Source of the DNA: Halomonas korlensis
GTDB lineage: Bacteria; Pseudomonadota; Gammaproteobacteria; Pseudomonadales; Halomonadaceae
Reading direction: 5' to 3'
Length of the DNA: 64,000 bases
Assembly: GCF_900116705.1 (NCBI RefSeq)
Contig: NZ_FPBP01000013.1
Location: 43,207-107,206 of the forward strand
The notes beneath the pieces were generated by a model that was not told where the DNA came from, ran no database searches, and saw only the letters and a program-made list of their open reading frames with translations. Below are positions 28,599 to 37,795 of the stretch, piece after piece. Position 1 is the first letter of the stretch. The number at the start of each line of letters is the position of its first letter. The translations under genes and the position numbers were made by a program.

Positions 28599-29840
28599 AT
28601 GCTCGACCGTTTGCCCTTCCTGATCGGGTTGCGTTACGTGCGCGCCAAGCGCCGCAACCACTTCATTTCCTTTATCTCGCTGACCTCCATGCTGGGCCTG
28701 ATGCTGGGCGTGGCGGTGCTGATCTTGGTGCTGTCGGTGATGAATGGCTTCGACCATGAACTGCGCACCCGCATTCTCGGCACGGTGCCGCATACAAAGA
28801 TCGAGTCGCCAGGCGGGCTGTCGGATTGGCAATCGCTCGCCGAGCGGCTCATGGAGCGCGAGCGGGTGATCGGAGCGGCGCCTTATGTCGAGCAGCAAGG
28901 GATGTTCTCGGTAGGAGGACGCAACGAAGGAGCGATGGTGAACGGCATCCAGCCCGACTGGGAAAAGCGCGTATCAATCATCGATGAGCACATGCAGGAC
29001 GGCCGGCTCGACGATCTGAAGCCCGGCGAGTGGAACATCGTGCTGGGCTCGATCCTGGCCAGCCGGCTGGGCGTGGGGGTGGGTGACCGCGTCACCCTGC
29101 TGGTACCCGAGGCCTCGATTACGCCGGCCGGGGTATTTCCCCGCCTCAAGCGTTTCACGGTGAGCGGGGTGTTCAATGTCGGCGCCGAGCTGGATGCCGG
29201 GCTCGCCTACGCCAACATCGAGGACATGCAGACGCTGGCGCGGATGGGGGACGAGGTGGGCGGCCTGCGCCTGGAACTCGACGACCTGTTCGCGGCCGGC
29301 AGCGAGACCCAGGCGATCATCAACGAGCTGGGCTCGGGCTATCGCGGGCTCGACTGGACCTACTCGCACGGCAATCTTTTTCAGGCGATCCAGATGGAGA
29401 AGCGAATGATCGCGCTGCTGTTGACAGTAATTATCGCCGTGGCGGCCTTCAACATCGTCTCGACCCTGGTGATGGTCGTCACCGACAAGCATGCCGATAT
29501 CGCCATCCTGCGCACCATCGGTGCCACGCCGCGTTCGATCATGGGCATCTTCATCGTTCAGGGCCTGGCCATCGGGGTGATCGGCATCCTGGTGGGCGTG
29601 GGGCTGGGCGTGCTGCTGGCGCTGACCATCTCCGACCTGATCGCTTGGGTGGAAACGGCCTTCGGCATCCAGTTCCTCGATGCCGGGGTCTACTTCATCA
29701 GCGATCTGCCGTCGCGGCTGAACTGGGCCGATGTGCGCGACATCATCGCCGCCGCCCTGGGCCTGACGTTCCTGTCGACCCTCTATCCCGCCTGGCGCGC
29801 CGCCAAGGTTCAGCCCGCCGAGGTGCTGCGCTATGAGTAA
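28599..29840 (+). CDS. lolC: Lipoprotein-releasing ABC transporter permease (LolC/E family)
   Basis: Inner-membrane permease that extracts lipoproteins for transfer to LolA. The ATG at 28599, after AAGGA, gives 413 residues starting MLDRLPFLIGLRYVRAKRRN; the longer open frame upstream is non-coding. Topology is one membrane helix (about 25-48), a large periplasmic domain (about 50-270) with a LolC-like SITPAGVFPRLKRF hook segment, and three helices at the C-terminus. VVTDKHADIAILRTIGAT is the conserved coupling region that contacts LolD. Only one permease gene is present here, unlike the lolCDE order. Confidence 0.92.
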   Translation: MLDRLPFLIGLRYVRAKRRNHFISFISLTSMLGLMLGVAVLILVLSVMNGFDHELRTRILGTVPHTKIESPGGLSDWQSLAERLMERERVIGAAPYVEQQGMFSVGGRNEGAMVNGIQPDWEKRVSIIDEHMQDGRLDDLKPGEWNIVLGSILASRLGVGVGDRVTLLVPEASITPAGVFPRLKRFTVSGVFNVGAELDAGLAYANIEDMQTLARMGDEVGGLRLELDDLFAAGSETQAIINELGSGYRGLDWTYSHGNLFQAIQMEKRMIALLLTVIIAVAAFNIVSTLVMVVTDKHADIAILRTIGATPRSIMGIFIVQGLAIGVIGILVGVGLGVLLALTISDLIAWVETAFGIQFLDAGVYFISDLPSRLNWADVRDIIAAALGLTFLSTLYPAWRAAKVQPAEVLRYE

Positions 29841-30579
29841 GCCGAGCCCGAATCAGGCCATGAATCAGGAGACGCCGATGCCTGCCGATGCTCCGCCGAT
29901 GCTGGAATGTGTCGATCTGACCCGCATCTACCGCGAAGGGCCCCAGGACGTCACCGTGCTCGACGGCCTGGAGCTGCGCGTCCACGCCGGTGAGCGGGTC
30001 GCCATCGTCGGAAGTTCAGGGTCCGGCAAGACCACGCTGCTCAATCTGCTGGGTGGGCTCGACCGGCCCAGCCGGGGGGAAGTGCGGATCGCCGGCGAAT
30101 CGCTGCTGGAACTGGGCGATACCGCACTGGGGCGCTTTCGCAATCGTCGTATCGGTTTCGTGTATCAATTTCACCATCTGCTGGCCGAGTTCACGGCGCT
30201 GGAGAACGCAGCGCTACCGCTGATCGTGCGCGGGCTGCGCAAGAAACGGGCCGAAGCCATCGCGCTGAAGCTCTTGGCACGCGTGGGCATGGAGCCGCGT
30301 GCCGACCACAAGCCCGGTGAGCTGTCCGGTGGCGAGCGCCAGCGCGTGGCCATTGCCCGGGCACTGGTCACCGACCCCAGCCTGGTATTGATGGACGAAC
30401 CCACGGGCAATCTCGACCAGACCACCGCCTCCAACATGATGCGCCTGATGGATGAGCTGGCGCGTACCAGTGCCTGTGCCTTTGTCGTTGTCACCCATGA
30501 CCCGACGGTCGCGGCGCATCAGGATCGCGTGCTCAGGCTCGAGGGCGGACGGTTAACCCAGCAGCCGGCAGCCGATTGA
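29833..30579 (+). CDS. lolD: Lipoprotein-releasing ABC transporter ATPase LolD
   Basis: Cytoplasmic ATPase powering lipoprotein release with the permease. The frame starts at 29833 (GAGGTG 8 bases upstream, 8-base overlap with lolC; 248 residues). An ATG at 29878 with AGGAGA 5 bases upstream gives 233 residues, the E. coli length, and is equally plausible. Walker A GSSGSGKTTL, Q-loop FVYQFHHLL, signature LSGGERQRVAIARAL, Walker B LVLMDEPTGNLD and the H-loop VVTHD are all intact. Confidence 0.95.
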   Translation: MSKPSPNQAMNQETPMPADAPPMLECVDLTRIYREGPQDVTVLDGLELRVHAGERVAIVGSSGSGKTTLLNLLGGLDRPSRGEVRIAGESLLELGDTALGRFRNRRIGFVYQFHHLLAEFTALENAALPLIVRGLRKKRAEAIALKLLARVGMEPRADHKPGELSGGERQRVAIARALVTDPSLVLMDEPTGNLDQTTASNMMRLMDELARTSACAFVVVTHDPTVAAHQDRVLRLEGGRLTQQPAAD

Positions 30580-30664
30580 GCTCGCGTCGATCGCCTCGCC
30601 CTTACCTTTGCCATAGCCCTTGGCATGGCGGACGGTTGGAGGTGTCGGCCACTGCCGCCGGGGC

Positions 30665-31201
30665 TCAGCGATCCTCGTGGTGCTGTCGCCGGCGGAGCCG
30701 AGCCCGTCGCTTCCAGCTACGCGATACCTGCCAGCGCCAGATCAGGCGAATCATCACGTTACCGAGCAGTGCCACCCCGACGGCCGTCACCATGGAGCCC
30801 ACCATCAGCGCGGGCAGGATGTCGACCATCCTGTCGGTCACCCAGCGGGTGGAGAGCTGGGTGGGTGCCTCTCGCACATTGGCGTTTGTCAGCCAGGCAC
30901 CCAGCCGGTAATTGCCGTAAAAGATCAGCGGCATGGTCAAGGGATTGGTGATCCACACCAGGCCTACCGACAGGGGCAGGTTGCCGCGTACCAGCCAGGC
31001 ACCGAAGGCAGCGACGGCCATCTGGAAGGGCATCGGCAGCATCGCACTGAACAGACCCACCGAGAAGGCATTGGCCACGCTGCGCCGTGACAGCACCCAG
31101 AGCGACGGGTCGGCAATCAATCCACTGACCAGACGCAAGGAGCGTTGGCGCCTCAGCGTCTCGGGATGGGGAATATAGCGCTGCAGTAATCGGCGCGGCA
31201 T
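30665..31201 (-). CDS. DUF2062 membrane protein
   Basis: Uncharacterised inner-membrane protein of the DUF2062 family, 178 residues, starting MPRRLLQRYIPHPE. Hydrophobic stretches at about 43-68 (FSVGLFSAMLPMPFQMAVAA), 76-98 (SVGLVWITNPLTMPLIFYG) and 130-152 (ILPALMVGSMVTAVGVALLG) contain the conserved WITNPLTM-type motif of the family. The C-terminus is strongly basic. It is convergent with lolD and divergent from comEC, the same neighbourhood as in pseudomonads. No function can be given beyond membrane location. Confidence 0.88.
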   Translation of the reverse strand: MPRRLLQRYIPHPETLRRQRSLRLVSGLIADPSLWVLSRRSVANAFSVGLFSAMLPMPFQMAVAAFGAWLVRGNLPLSVGLVWITNPLTMPLIFYGNYRLGAWLTNANVREAPTQLSTRWVTDRMVDILPALMVGSMVTAVGVALLGNVMIRLIWRWQVSRSWKRRARLRRRQHHEDR

Positions 31202-31312
31202 GTCGATGGGCTCGCAGCTGCGGACCCGAGCTATTATCCATACAAGCCCATTGACTCGCCATGGCGCTATCGCGAAGGCTAGCGGTCATAACACGGGCTC
31301 AGGAGCAGGCGG

Positions 31313-33607
31313 ATGCGACTCGGACTGGCCATTCCGCTGGCCATTGCCGCCCTGGCGGGAGCGGGGCTCGGCCATCTCGCTCCGCCGGGGTTACTGGAAG
31401 CCTTGGCTGTCGCCATGCTGGTAGCCGTGGCCAGCGGGCGTCCGGTACACATGATTGCCGTCGGGGTAGTAGGTGGCGTGGCCATTGCCCTGTTGCTTGC
31501 CAAGGGCGCGGAGCTGGCGGACGGGTTGGCCGGTGAGGATCTGGCCATGCAGGGGCAGGTGCTGTCGGTTTCCCGGGAGCAGGCACCGCTGACGCGACTG
31601 ACGCTTTCGGTCGAAGCCTGTGAACCCCTGGCCGATACCCGACCTTCCTGCGAGAGGCTGCGCCGGGTGCGGCTCTCCGCCTATGACGCACCGCCGATCG
31701 AGCGCGGCGAGCGCTGGGCGTTCACCGTGCGCCTGCGGCCTCCTTCGGGCTTCGCCAATCCTCATGCCTTCGATTACCGGGCCTGGTTATGGCGGGAGGG
31801 CATCCAGGCGACCGGCTATGTGCGCCGTGAGCCGGCTGCCCAGCGACTCGAGGCTGCGGATGTCTCGCTGCGCCAGTCGGCGCTTGACCATCTCGACGCC
31901 CAGGAGCTGAGCCCGCGTAGCGCCCGCTGGCTGGCGGCGCTGACGCTGGGCGCCAGCGAGCGGCTGGTTCAGGAGGACTGGGACCTTCTCAATGCCAGCG
32001 GCACCACGCACCTGATGGTGATTTCCGGCCTGCATGTGGGATTGATGGCGACCTTTGCGCTGTTGATTGGCCGCGGTGCCGCGCGGTTGATCACTCCCGG
32101 CCGTTGGGGCCTGGCCGTCTGGCCCTGGTGGTTCGCCGCGGCCTCGGCGTTGGGCTATGCCTGGCTGGCAGGCCTCGAACCGCCTGCGCTGCGCGCCCTG
32201 GTAATGACGCTGGTGGGGTTGTGGGTGGCGAGTGGACGTCACTCTCCTGGGCCGTGGCAGGCCTGGTGGCTGGCCTTGGCGCTGGTGTTGCTGATCGACC
32301 CGCTGTCCGTCTGGCGGCCGGGACTATGGCTGTCGTTCGGTGCCGTATCGCTGCTGATCCTGATCTGGCAGGGGCGAGCCAAGCCGCGCGGGGTGTCGGG
32401 TTGGCTGTGGGCGCTGTTGCGAACCCAGGTGATGCTGGCGCCGTTGATGGCGGCGGCGGTATTGCTGTCGTCCGAGCGTCTGGCGCCGGCCGCTCCCCTG
32501 GTTAACTTGGTTGCCGTCCCGCTGGTGAGCAGCCTGATGGTGCCGCTTGGCCTGCTGGGCTGGCTTTTTGCCTGGGCGCCTCCGCTGGCCGATGCCTGCT
32601 GGTGGCTGTTCGCCTGGCTGACCGAGGCGCTGGCCTGGGGGCTTGAACAGGCGGTGGCCTGGCTGCCGCTCTGGTTGCCCGAACCGTCCCAGGTGGTGCC
32701 GCTAGCACTGGCGTTGGGCGGCATATCTCTACTATGGGCACTCCCGGGCGTAGGGCAGCAGTTACGCCTGGCGGGGAGCATATTGCTGCCCCTGCTGCCG
32801 CTCACTGCTGTGCCGGAGGCCATCGAGCCGGGGCAAGTGCGGGTCAGGGTTCACGATGTGGGTCAGGGCCAACTCATCGAGCTGCGCACGACCGGCTACC
32901 GCGCGCTGGTTGATACCGGGCCGCGTTTCACCTCGGGGTTTGCGCCTCTGGATACCCTGTGGGCGGGCAGGCAACGCTTCGATGAGGTGATCGTCAGCCA
33001 TGACGATCTTGACCACGCCGGTGGGGTCGCGAGTCTGGTCGAGAGCCACCATGTGGAGCGCTTTCGGTCACCCATCGCCGACACGTTCGGGACACCCTCG
33101 CTTGCCTGTCGAGCCGGCGATGCATGGCAGCGCGACGGCGTGACGTTCCGTATGCTCTGGCCGCCCGAGAATCACCGTGAACTGTCCAGCAACGACCGCT
33201 CCTGCGTGCTGGAAGTCAGCGTCGGGACGCATCGCCTGTTGATTACCGGTGACGTCAGCCGTGCGGTGGAACGCGCCCTGTTGCTGGAGACCCGCACACC
33301 GGTCACGGTACTGGTCGTCGGTCACCATGGCAGCCATTCAAGCTCCGGTCCGCAGTTCGTCCAGACGCTGGCGCCCCGTCATGCAGTCTTCAGCGCCGGG
33401 CGCGACAACACTTTCGGACACCCCGCGGGCGAGGTGGTGCGACGCTTCCGGCGGGCCGACAGTTGCCTGTGGAACACGGCCCAGGACGGTGCGCTGACAC
33501 TGTGGTTGGGAAAAGACGCCCCAGGCAAGATAGTCGTCGAGCGTCCTGCCGGGTGGCGGCACGCCGGTGTCGAAGGGGACTGCCTTGCGTTAGAATCACC
33601 GGGTTGA
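31313..33607 (+). CDS. comEC: DNA internalization channel protein ComEC/Rec2
   Basis: Polytopic inner-membrane protein that carries single-stranded DNA into the cytoplasm during natural transformation. It has 764 residues: an N-terminal membrane/OB-like DUF4131 region (about 1-190), the Competence domain with many helices (about 210-500, LMVISGLHVGLMATF), and a metallo-beta-lactamase-like domain (about 505-755) with HDVGQGQLIEL, SHDDLDHAGG, LLITGDVS and VGHHGSHSSSG. The lactamase-like motifs look intact, consistent with a nuclease role for this domain in some ComECs. AGGAG precedes the ATG. pilZ elsewhere in the window fits a type IV pilus uptake system. Confidence 0.94.
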   Translation: MRLGLAIPLAIAALAGAGLGHLAPPGLLEALAVAMLVAVASGRPVHMIAVGVVGGVAIALLLAKGAELADGLAGEDLAMQGQVLSVSREQAPLTRLTLSVEACEPLADTRPSCERLRRVRLSAYDAPPIERGERWAFTVRLRPPSGFANPHAFDYRAWLWREGIQATGYVRREPAAQRLEAADVSLRQSALDHLDAQELSPRSARWLAALTLGASERLVQEDWDLLNASGTTHLMVISGLHVGLMATFALLIGRGAARLITPGRWGLAVWPWWFAAASALGYAWLAGLEPPALRALVMTLVGLWVASGRHSPGPWQAWWLALALVLLIDPLSVWRPGLWLSFGAVSLLILIWQGRAKPRGVSGWLWALLRTQVMLAPLMAAAVLLSSERLAPAAPLVNLVAVPLVSSLMVPLGLLGWLFAWAPPLADACWWLFAWLTEALAWGLEQAVAWLPLWLPEPSQVVPLALALGGISLLWALPGVGQQLRLAGSILLPLLPLTAVPEAIEPGQVRVRVHDVGQGQLIELRTTGYRALVDTGPRFTSGFAPLDTLWAGRQRFDEVIVSHDDLDHAGGVASLVESHHVERFRSPIADTFGTPSLACRAGDAWQRDGVTFRMLWPPENHRELSSNDRSCVLEVSVGTHRLLITGDVSRAVERALLLETRTPVTVLVVGHHGSHSSSGPQFVQTLAPRHAVFSAGRDNTFGHPAGEVVRRFRRADSCLWNTAQDGALTLWLGKDAPGKIVVERPAGWRHAGVEGDCLALESPG

Positions 33608-33641
33608 GGGCATCGGGTGTTGGGGATTGGAAGGAGACGGT

Positions 33642-34340
33642 ATGGACATGATGGAAGCCCTGATCGCCGGGGGGTGGTTGATGCTGCCGTTGCTTGGCTG
33701 CTCCTTGTTGGCGACGGTCATCATCATCGAGCGTCTCTGGACCCTGCGGGCCGGGCGCATCGCGCCGCTGGGGCTGGCGCAGGAAGTCTGCTCGCTGCTC
33801 GCTCGGGGGCAGGTCAACCTTTTCTGGCTGGAGGCCCACTCGCCACTGGGCGGGGTCCTGGCTGCCGGGCTGCGTAATGCGCGCCTGGGACATGAGCAGG
33901 TCAGGGCGCGTCTTCAGGAGGCGGCGACGGCGGTGATCCACGATATGGAGCGCTTCCTCAGCCCCCTGGGTACTATCGCCGCCATCACGCCGTTGATCGG
34001 CCTGTTGGGGACGGTCGTCGGCATGATCGACGTGTTCTCGGTGATCGTCTCGGGCGAGGGCGCCAGCCGCACGGCCGATCTGGCCGGTGGCATCTCTCAA
34101 GCGCTCGTGACCACGGCGGCAGGGCTGACCGTGGCGATTCCGGCGCTGATGTTTCACCGCTATTTTCAGCGCCGGGTAGAAGATATTACGGTGCGCATGG
34201 AAGAGCAGGCCAGCCAGGTGGTGGAGTTTCTCGCCCATCGCCCCGGCGGTCTGGCACTGGCCGAATCCACCGGTACCGGCCGGAATGGCGAGCGCCTCGA
34301 AGCCGATGGCCGCATTGCGCCCAAGGTGAAACCCTCGTGA
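33642..34340 (+). CDS. exbB: MotA/TolQ/ExbB proton-channel family protein
   Basis: Inner-membrane proton channel subunit that, with the ExbD-like protein next door, converts proton motive force into motion for an outer-membrane partner. The ATG at 33642 has AAGGAGAC directly upstream (232 residues); a TTG five codons earlier would include the ribosome site. Three membrane helices are seen: about 8-30, 112-132 and 150-175, with the signature LIGLLGTVVGMIDVF and GISQALVTTAAGLTVAIPAL. No tonB or tolA lies nearby. The ExbB or TolQ-type label is by family; the energised partner is unknown. Confidence 0.9.
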   Translation: MDMMEALIAGGWLMLPLLGCSLLATVIIIERLWTLRAGRIAPLGLAQEVCSLLARGQVNLFWLEAHSPLGGVLAAGLRNARLGHEQVRARLQEAATAVIHDMERFLSPLGTIAAITPLIGLLGTVVGMIDVFSVIVSGEGASRTADLAGGISQALVTTAAGLTVAIPALMFHRYFQRRVEDITVRMEEQASQVVEFLAHRPGGLALAESTGTGRNGERLEADGRIAPKVKPS

Positions 34341-34759
34341 GATTCCCGCGCACGCATCGTGATCCGGTCGAGGTGAATCTCACGCCGCTGATCGATGTGG
34401 TCTTCCTGCTGCTGATATTCTTCATGGTCTCGACCACCTTCGAGACCCGCCAGGCCCTGGAGCTGGAACTGCCGGAAAGCGTCAGTGGCGCGGCAGCGGA
34501 AGCCACGCCGGTCACACTGGTGATCGGCGCCTCCGGCGAGTATCGACTGGGCGAACATCGGGTCACGGGTGACGAGCTCAGCGAGGCTCTGGCCGAACAG
34601 GCCGACCAGGCTCGCGAACATGGCCTGGTGCTGGAGGCGGATGGCCAGGCCCGGCACGCAGCGGTAGTACGAGCCCTCGACCTTGCCGGCACGCTCGGCA
34701 TCCGTCAGGTTCGTATCGCCACCACCGAAGCAACATCCACCCGAGCGGAGATACCGTGA
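34337..34759 (+). CDS. exbD: ExbD/TolR family biopolymer transport protein
   Basis: Partner of the ExbB-like channel. It has 140 residues and a GTG start overlapping the exbB stop. One N-terminal membrane helix (about 18-38) carries the proton-carrying Asp in NLTPLIDVVFLLLIFFMV. The periplasmic domain (about 45-135) follows. The stop overlaps the msbA GTG, so exbB, exbD, msbA and lpxK form one tightly coupled set. Confidence 0.92.
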   Translation: MRFPRTHRDPVEVNLTPLIDVVFLLLIFFMVSTTFETRQALELELPESVSGAAAEATPVTLVIGASGEYRLGEHRVTGDELSEALAEQADQAREHGLVLEADGQARHAAVVRALDLAGTLGIRQVRIATTEATSTRAEIP

Positions 34760-36495
34760 CTCAAGACTCCGGCTGGCAACTCTACAAGCGACTGCTGACT
34801 TATGTCCGCCCGCACTGGCGCTCCTTTGCCCTGGCGGTCGTGGGCTACGTCATTTATGCCGCGTCGAGCACGGCGTTGGCGGAAATGATGAAGCGGCTGA
34901 TCGATGGTATTCAGAATCCCGATGCCAGTTTTCGTCTCTTCCTGCCGATGTTCGTGGTGGGCATGTTTGCGGCCCGCGGTCTGGGTACCTTCCTCGGCAC
35001 CTATTTCATGAGTGACGTGGCGCGAAATGTGGTCCATGCGCTGCGCTGCAATGTCTTCGACCACATGCTGCACCTGCCGGGGCGCTTCTTCGATGCCCAC
35101 TCCAGCGGTCACCTGATTTCCCGGGTCACCTATCACGTCGAGCAGGTCACGGGGGCGGCTACTAAAGCCCTGACGATTCTGCTGCGCGAAGGATTGTTCG
35201 TGATCGGCCTGATTGGCTATCTGCTGTGGACCAACTGGATGCTGACCTTGCTGTTCCTCGCGGTAACGCCATTGATCGCGGCGGTGGTCAGCTATGCCAG
35301 CAAGCGCTTTCGGCGGATCTCGAGCCGCATCCAGGCGTCGATGGGCGAGGTCACCCATGTGGCCTCCGAGGCGCTGTCGGGCTACCGGGTAGTGCGCACC
35401 CATGGCGCCGAGCCATTCGAGAAGGCCCGCTTCGCCCGTGCCAGCGAGTACAACCGCCAACAGAGCATGAAAGAGGCGCTGACCAAGGCGATCAGCACGC
35501 CGGTGATCCAGCTGCTGGTGGCGCTGTCGCTGGCGTTGCTGGTGTGGTTGGCGATGTCGCCGGCGCTGATGGCCGACATGACGCCGGGCGAGTTCGTGGC
35601 CTTCGTCACCGCGGCCGCGCTGATGGCCAAGCCGGTCCGCCAGCTCACCGAGATCAACAGCGAAATCCAGAAAGGCATCGCCGCCGCGGCGGAGCTGTTC
35701 GGGCTTCTTCAGGTCGATCAGGAGCGCGACGAGGGCAGCCATGACCCGGGACGGCTCGAAGGTCGGATCGTCTTCGAGGGAGTGCGGTTTTCCTATGGCG
35801 AGGACCAGCCCGAGGTATTGGGCGGGATCGACCTCGAGGTGGCGGCGGGCGAGATGATCGCCATCGTGGGGCGTTCGGGCAGCGGCAAGTCGACCCTGGT
35901 GGGGCTGCTACCGCGCTTCTATCGCCCGACCGCGGGCCGCCTGCTGGTGGATGACGTGCCGATAGAAGACTATCGGCTGGCGCCTTTGCGACGACAGATC
36001 GCCCTGGTGTCGCAGCAGGTCACCTTGTTCAATACCAGCATCGCCGACAACATCGCCTATGGCGTGTCGGATGCCGACCCCACGGCCATCGAGGCTGCAG
36101 CCCGGGCCGCCCATGCCCACGAATTCATCGAGAAGATGCCGCAAGGCTATCGCAGCATCGTCGGCGAGAATGGCGTGATGCTCTCGGGTGGCCAGCGCCA
36201 GCGCCTGGCGATTGCCCGGGCCATCTTCAAGGATGCGCCGCTGCTGATCCTCGACGAGGCGACCTCGGCGCTGGATACCGAGTCCGAGCGCTATATCCAG
36301 TCGGCACTCGAAGAAGTCTGCCGTGGACGCACCACGCTGGTCATCGCCCATCGTCTCTCGACCATCGAGCGCGCCGACCGCATCCTGGTGATGGAGCAGG
36401 GCCGGATCCTCGAACAGGGCAGTCATGCCGAATTGCTGGCCCGCGATGGGGCTTACGCGGCCCTGCATCGCCTGCAGTTCCAGGAGGCGCTTTGA
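34756..36495 (+). CDS. msbA: Lipid A export ATP-binding/permease MsbA
   Basis: ABC exporter flipping lipid A-core across the inner membrane. The 579 residues form a half-transporter: six membrane helices (about 20-320) followed by a nucleotide-binding domain (about 335-575). Walker A is GRSGSGKSTLVGL, the signature LSGGQRQRLAIARA, Walker B LLILDEATSALD, and the switch VIAHRLSTIERAD. The GTG start overlaps exbD, and the stop overlaps the lpxK TTG. Adjacency to lpxK supports MsbA over other ABC exporters. Confidence 0.95.
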   Translation: MTQDSGWQLYKRLLTYVRPHWRSFALAVVGYVIYAASSTALAEMMKRLIDGIQNPDASFRLFLPMFVVGMFAARGLGTFLGTYFMSDVARNVVHALRCNVFDHMLHLPGRFFDAHSSGHLISRVTYHVEQVTGAATKALTILLREGLFVIGLIGYLLWTNWMLTLLFLAVTPLIAAVVSYASKRFRRISSRIQASMGEVTHVASEALSGYRVVRTHGAEPFEKARFARASEYNRQQSMKEALTKAISTPVIQLLVALSLALLVWLAMSPALMADMTPGEFVAFVTAAALMAKPVRQLTEINSEIQKGIAAAAELFGLLQVDQERDEGSHDPGRLEGRIVFEGVRFSYGEDQPEVLGGIDLEVAAGEMIAIVGRSGSGKSTLVGLLPRFYRPTAGRLLVDDVPIEDYRLAPLRRQIALVSQQVTLFNTSIADNIAYGVSDADPTAIEAAARAAHAHEFIEKMPQGYRSIVGENGVMLSGGQRQRLAIARAIFKDAPLLILDEATSALDTESERYIQSALEEVCRGRTTLVIAHRLSTIERADRILVMEQGRILEQGSHAELLARDGAYAALHRLQFQEAL

Positions 36496-37532
36496 GGGTC
36501 AAGGAGCGGCTCGCGGCGCGCTGGCTCGACGCCGCCTACCGGGGAGACGCCTGGCTGATTGTCCTGCGCCCCGTCGAGTGGCTCTATCGATGGCTGGTAG
36601 CGCAGCGGGCGCGGCGCTACGCATCAGGCACAACGCCCGTCTGGCACGCGTCGGTGCCGGTGATCATCGTCGGCAACATCACCCTGGGCGGCACCGGCAA
36701 GTCGCCGCTGGTGGCCTGGCTGTCGAGATGGCTGAGCGAACGCGGCTGGCGACCGGGGATCGTGGCGCGGGGCTATGGAGGTCGGGCGGTGGGCTATCCG
36801 CTGCGCGTCACGCGCGAGACACCGACCAGCGAATGCGGTGACGAGCCGCGCATGCTCGCCGAGCAGACCGGCGTACCGGTGGTCGTGGACCCGGATCGCC
36901 CGCGCGGTGCGTGCAAGCTCGTCGAGGCCGGCTGCGATATCCTGTTGAGCGATGACGGTCTGCAGCATCTGGCGCTGGGACGCGATGTGGAAATCGTCGT
37001 GGTCGACGGTCGACGTGGCTTTGGCAATGGCCGCTGCCTGCCGGCGGGACCGCTTCGTGAGCCGCTCTCGCGACTCGGCTCGGTGAGCGCCGTGGTAGTC
37101 AATGGCGAGCCGAGATTCGTCCCGCCCGACGGGGCCTATGTGATGGCGCTGGCCCCCGTGGCCTGGCGCTCCCTGAATGACGGCCGGTGTGTGCCGCTGA
37201 CGCCGTTGCCGTTCTCCGGCCCGGTGAACGCTATCGCCGGTATCGGTAATCCCCGCCGCTTTCAGCATACCCTCGAGCGGCTCGGCGTCACCTCGACACT
37301 GCACGCCTTCGCTGACCATCATGTCTATCGCAGGGCGGATTTTGCCAGGGTGGCTGACAGGCCGCTGGTGATGACGGCCAAGGATGCGGTGAAGTGTCGT
37401 GGGCTGGCGCCTGCCGGCAGCTGGGTGCTGGACGTCGAGGCCGTGCCCGAGCCGTCCTTCGTGGCCTGGCTTGAAGAGCACCCGGCCATGCGGCGCCCGC
37501 GTGATGATGACGACAGGGCCGCGGCTGACTGA
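36492..37532 (+). CDS. lpxK: Tetraacyldisaccharide 4'-kinase LpxK
   Basis: Inner-membrane-associated kinase that phosphorylates the 4' position of the lipid A disaccharide. The TTG start overlaps the msbA stop. The 346 residues include one hydrophobic N-terminal helix (about 18-40), the P-loop [15 protein letters not shown] (about 60-74), and [18 protein letters not shown] and [10 protein letters not shown] blocks found in LpxK. The C-terminal region (TAKDAVKC) is typical. Confidence 0.95.
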   Translation: MRVKERLAARWLDAAYRGDAWLIVLRPVEWLYRWLVAQRARRYASGTTPVWHASVPVIIVGNITLGGTGKSPLVAWLSRWLSERGWRPGIVARGYGGRAVGYPLRVTRETPTSECGDEPRMLAEQTGVPVVVDPDRPRGACKLVEAGCDILLSDDGLQHLALGRDVEIVVVDGRRGFGNGRCLPAGPLREPLSRLGSVSAVVVNGEPRFVPPDGAYVMALAPVAWRSLNDGRCVPLTPLPFSGPVNAIAGIGNPRRFQHTLERLGVTSTLHAFADHHVYRRADFARVADRPLVMTAKDAVKCRGLAPAGSWVLDVEAVPEPSFVAWLEEHPAMRRPRDDDDRAAAD

Positions 37533-37585
37533 ACAATCGAACGCATTCAGGTCGTGCGACTCGCGCGACAACAGGAGAAACGCAG

Positions 37586-37795
37586 ATGGACAAGGAATTG
37601 CTGGCCATGCTGGTCTGCCCGCTTTGCAAGGGCAAGCTCAAGTACCATCGGGACGCCGAAGAGTTGCATTGCCTGTTCGACGGATTGGCCTATCCGATTC
37701 GCGACGGCATCCCGGTGATGCTCGCCGAAGAGGCGCGCGTCCTTGATGTTGACGAGAAACTGCATACGTCTCCAGGACGCTCGGGAGAGGCCTGA
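37586..37795 (+). CDS. Trm112-family small protein (YcaR-like)
   Basis: A 69-residue protein of the Trm112 family, starting [20 protein letters not shown]. The CPLCKG pair of Cys resembles half of a zinc ribbon; the second pair is not visible, as in E. coli YcaR. The middle [18 protein letters not shown] is the family signature. AGGAGAAACG precedes the ATG. It sits between lpxK and kdsB, the conserved location, and its TGA overlaps the kdsB ATG (TGATG). Its cellular role is not established. Confidence 0.93.
   Translation: MDKELLAMLVCPLCKGKLKYHRDAEELHCLFDGLAYPIRDGIPVMLAEEARVLDVDEKLHTSPGRSGEA

Noticed and set aside
30580..30664. Possible terminator between lolD and DUF2062
   Set aside because: Only a 5-bp TGCCA/TGGCA stem is visible and no T-tract, not enough to call.
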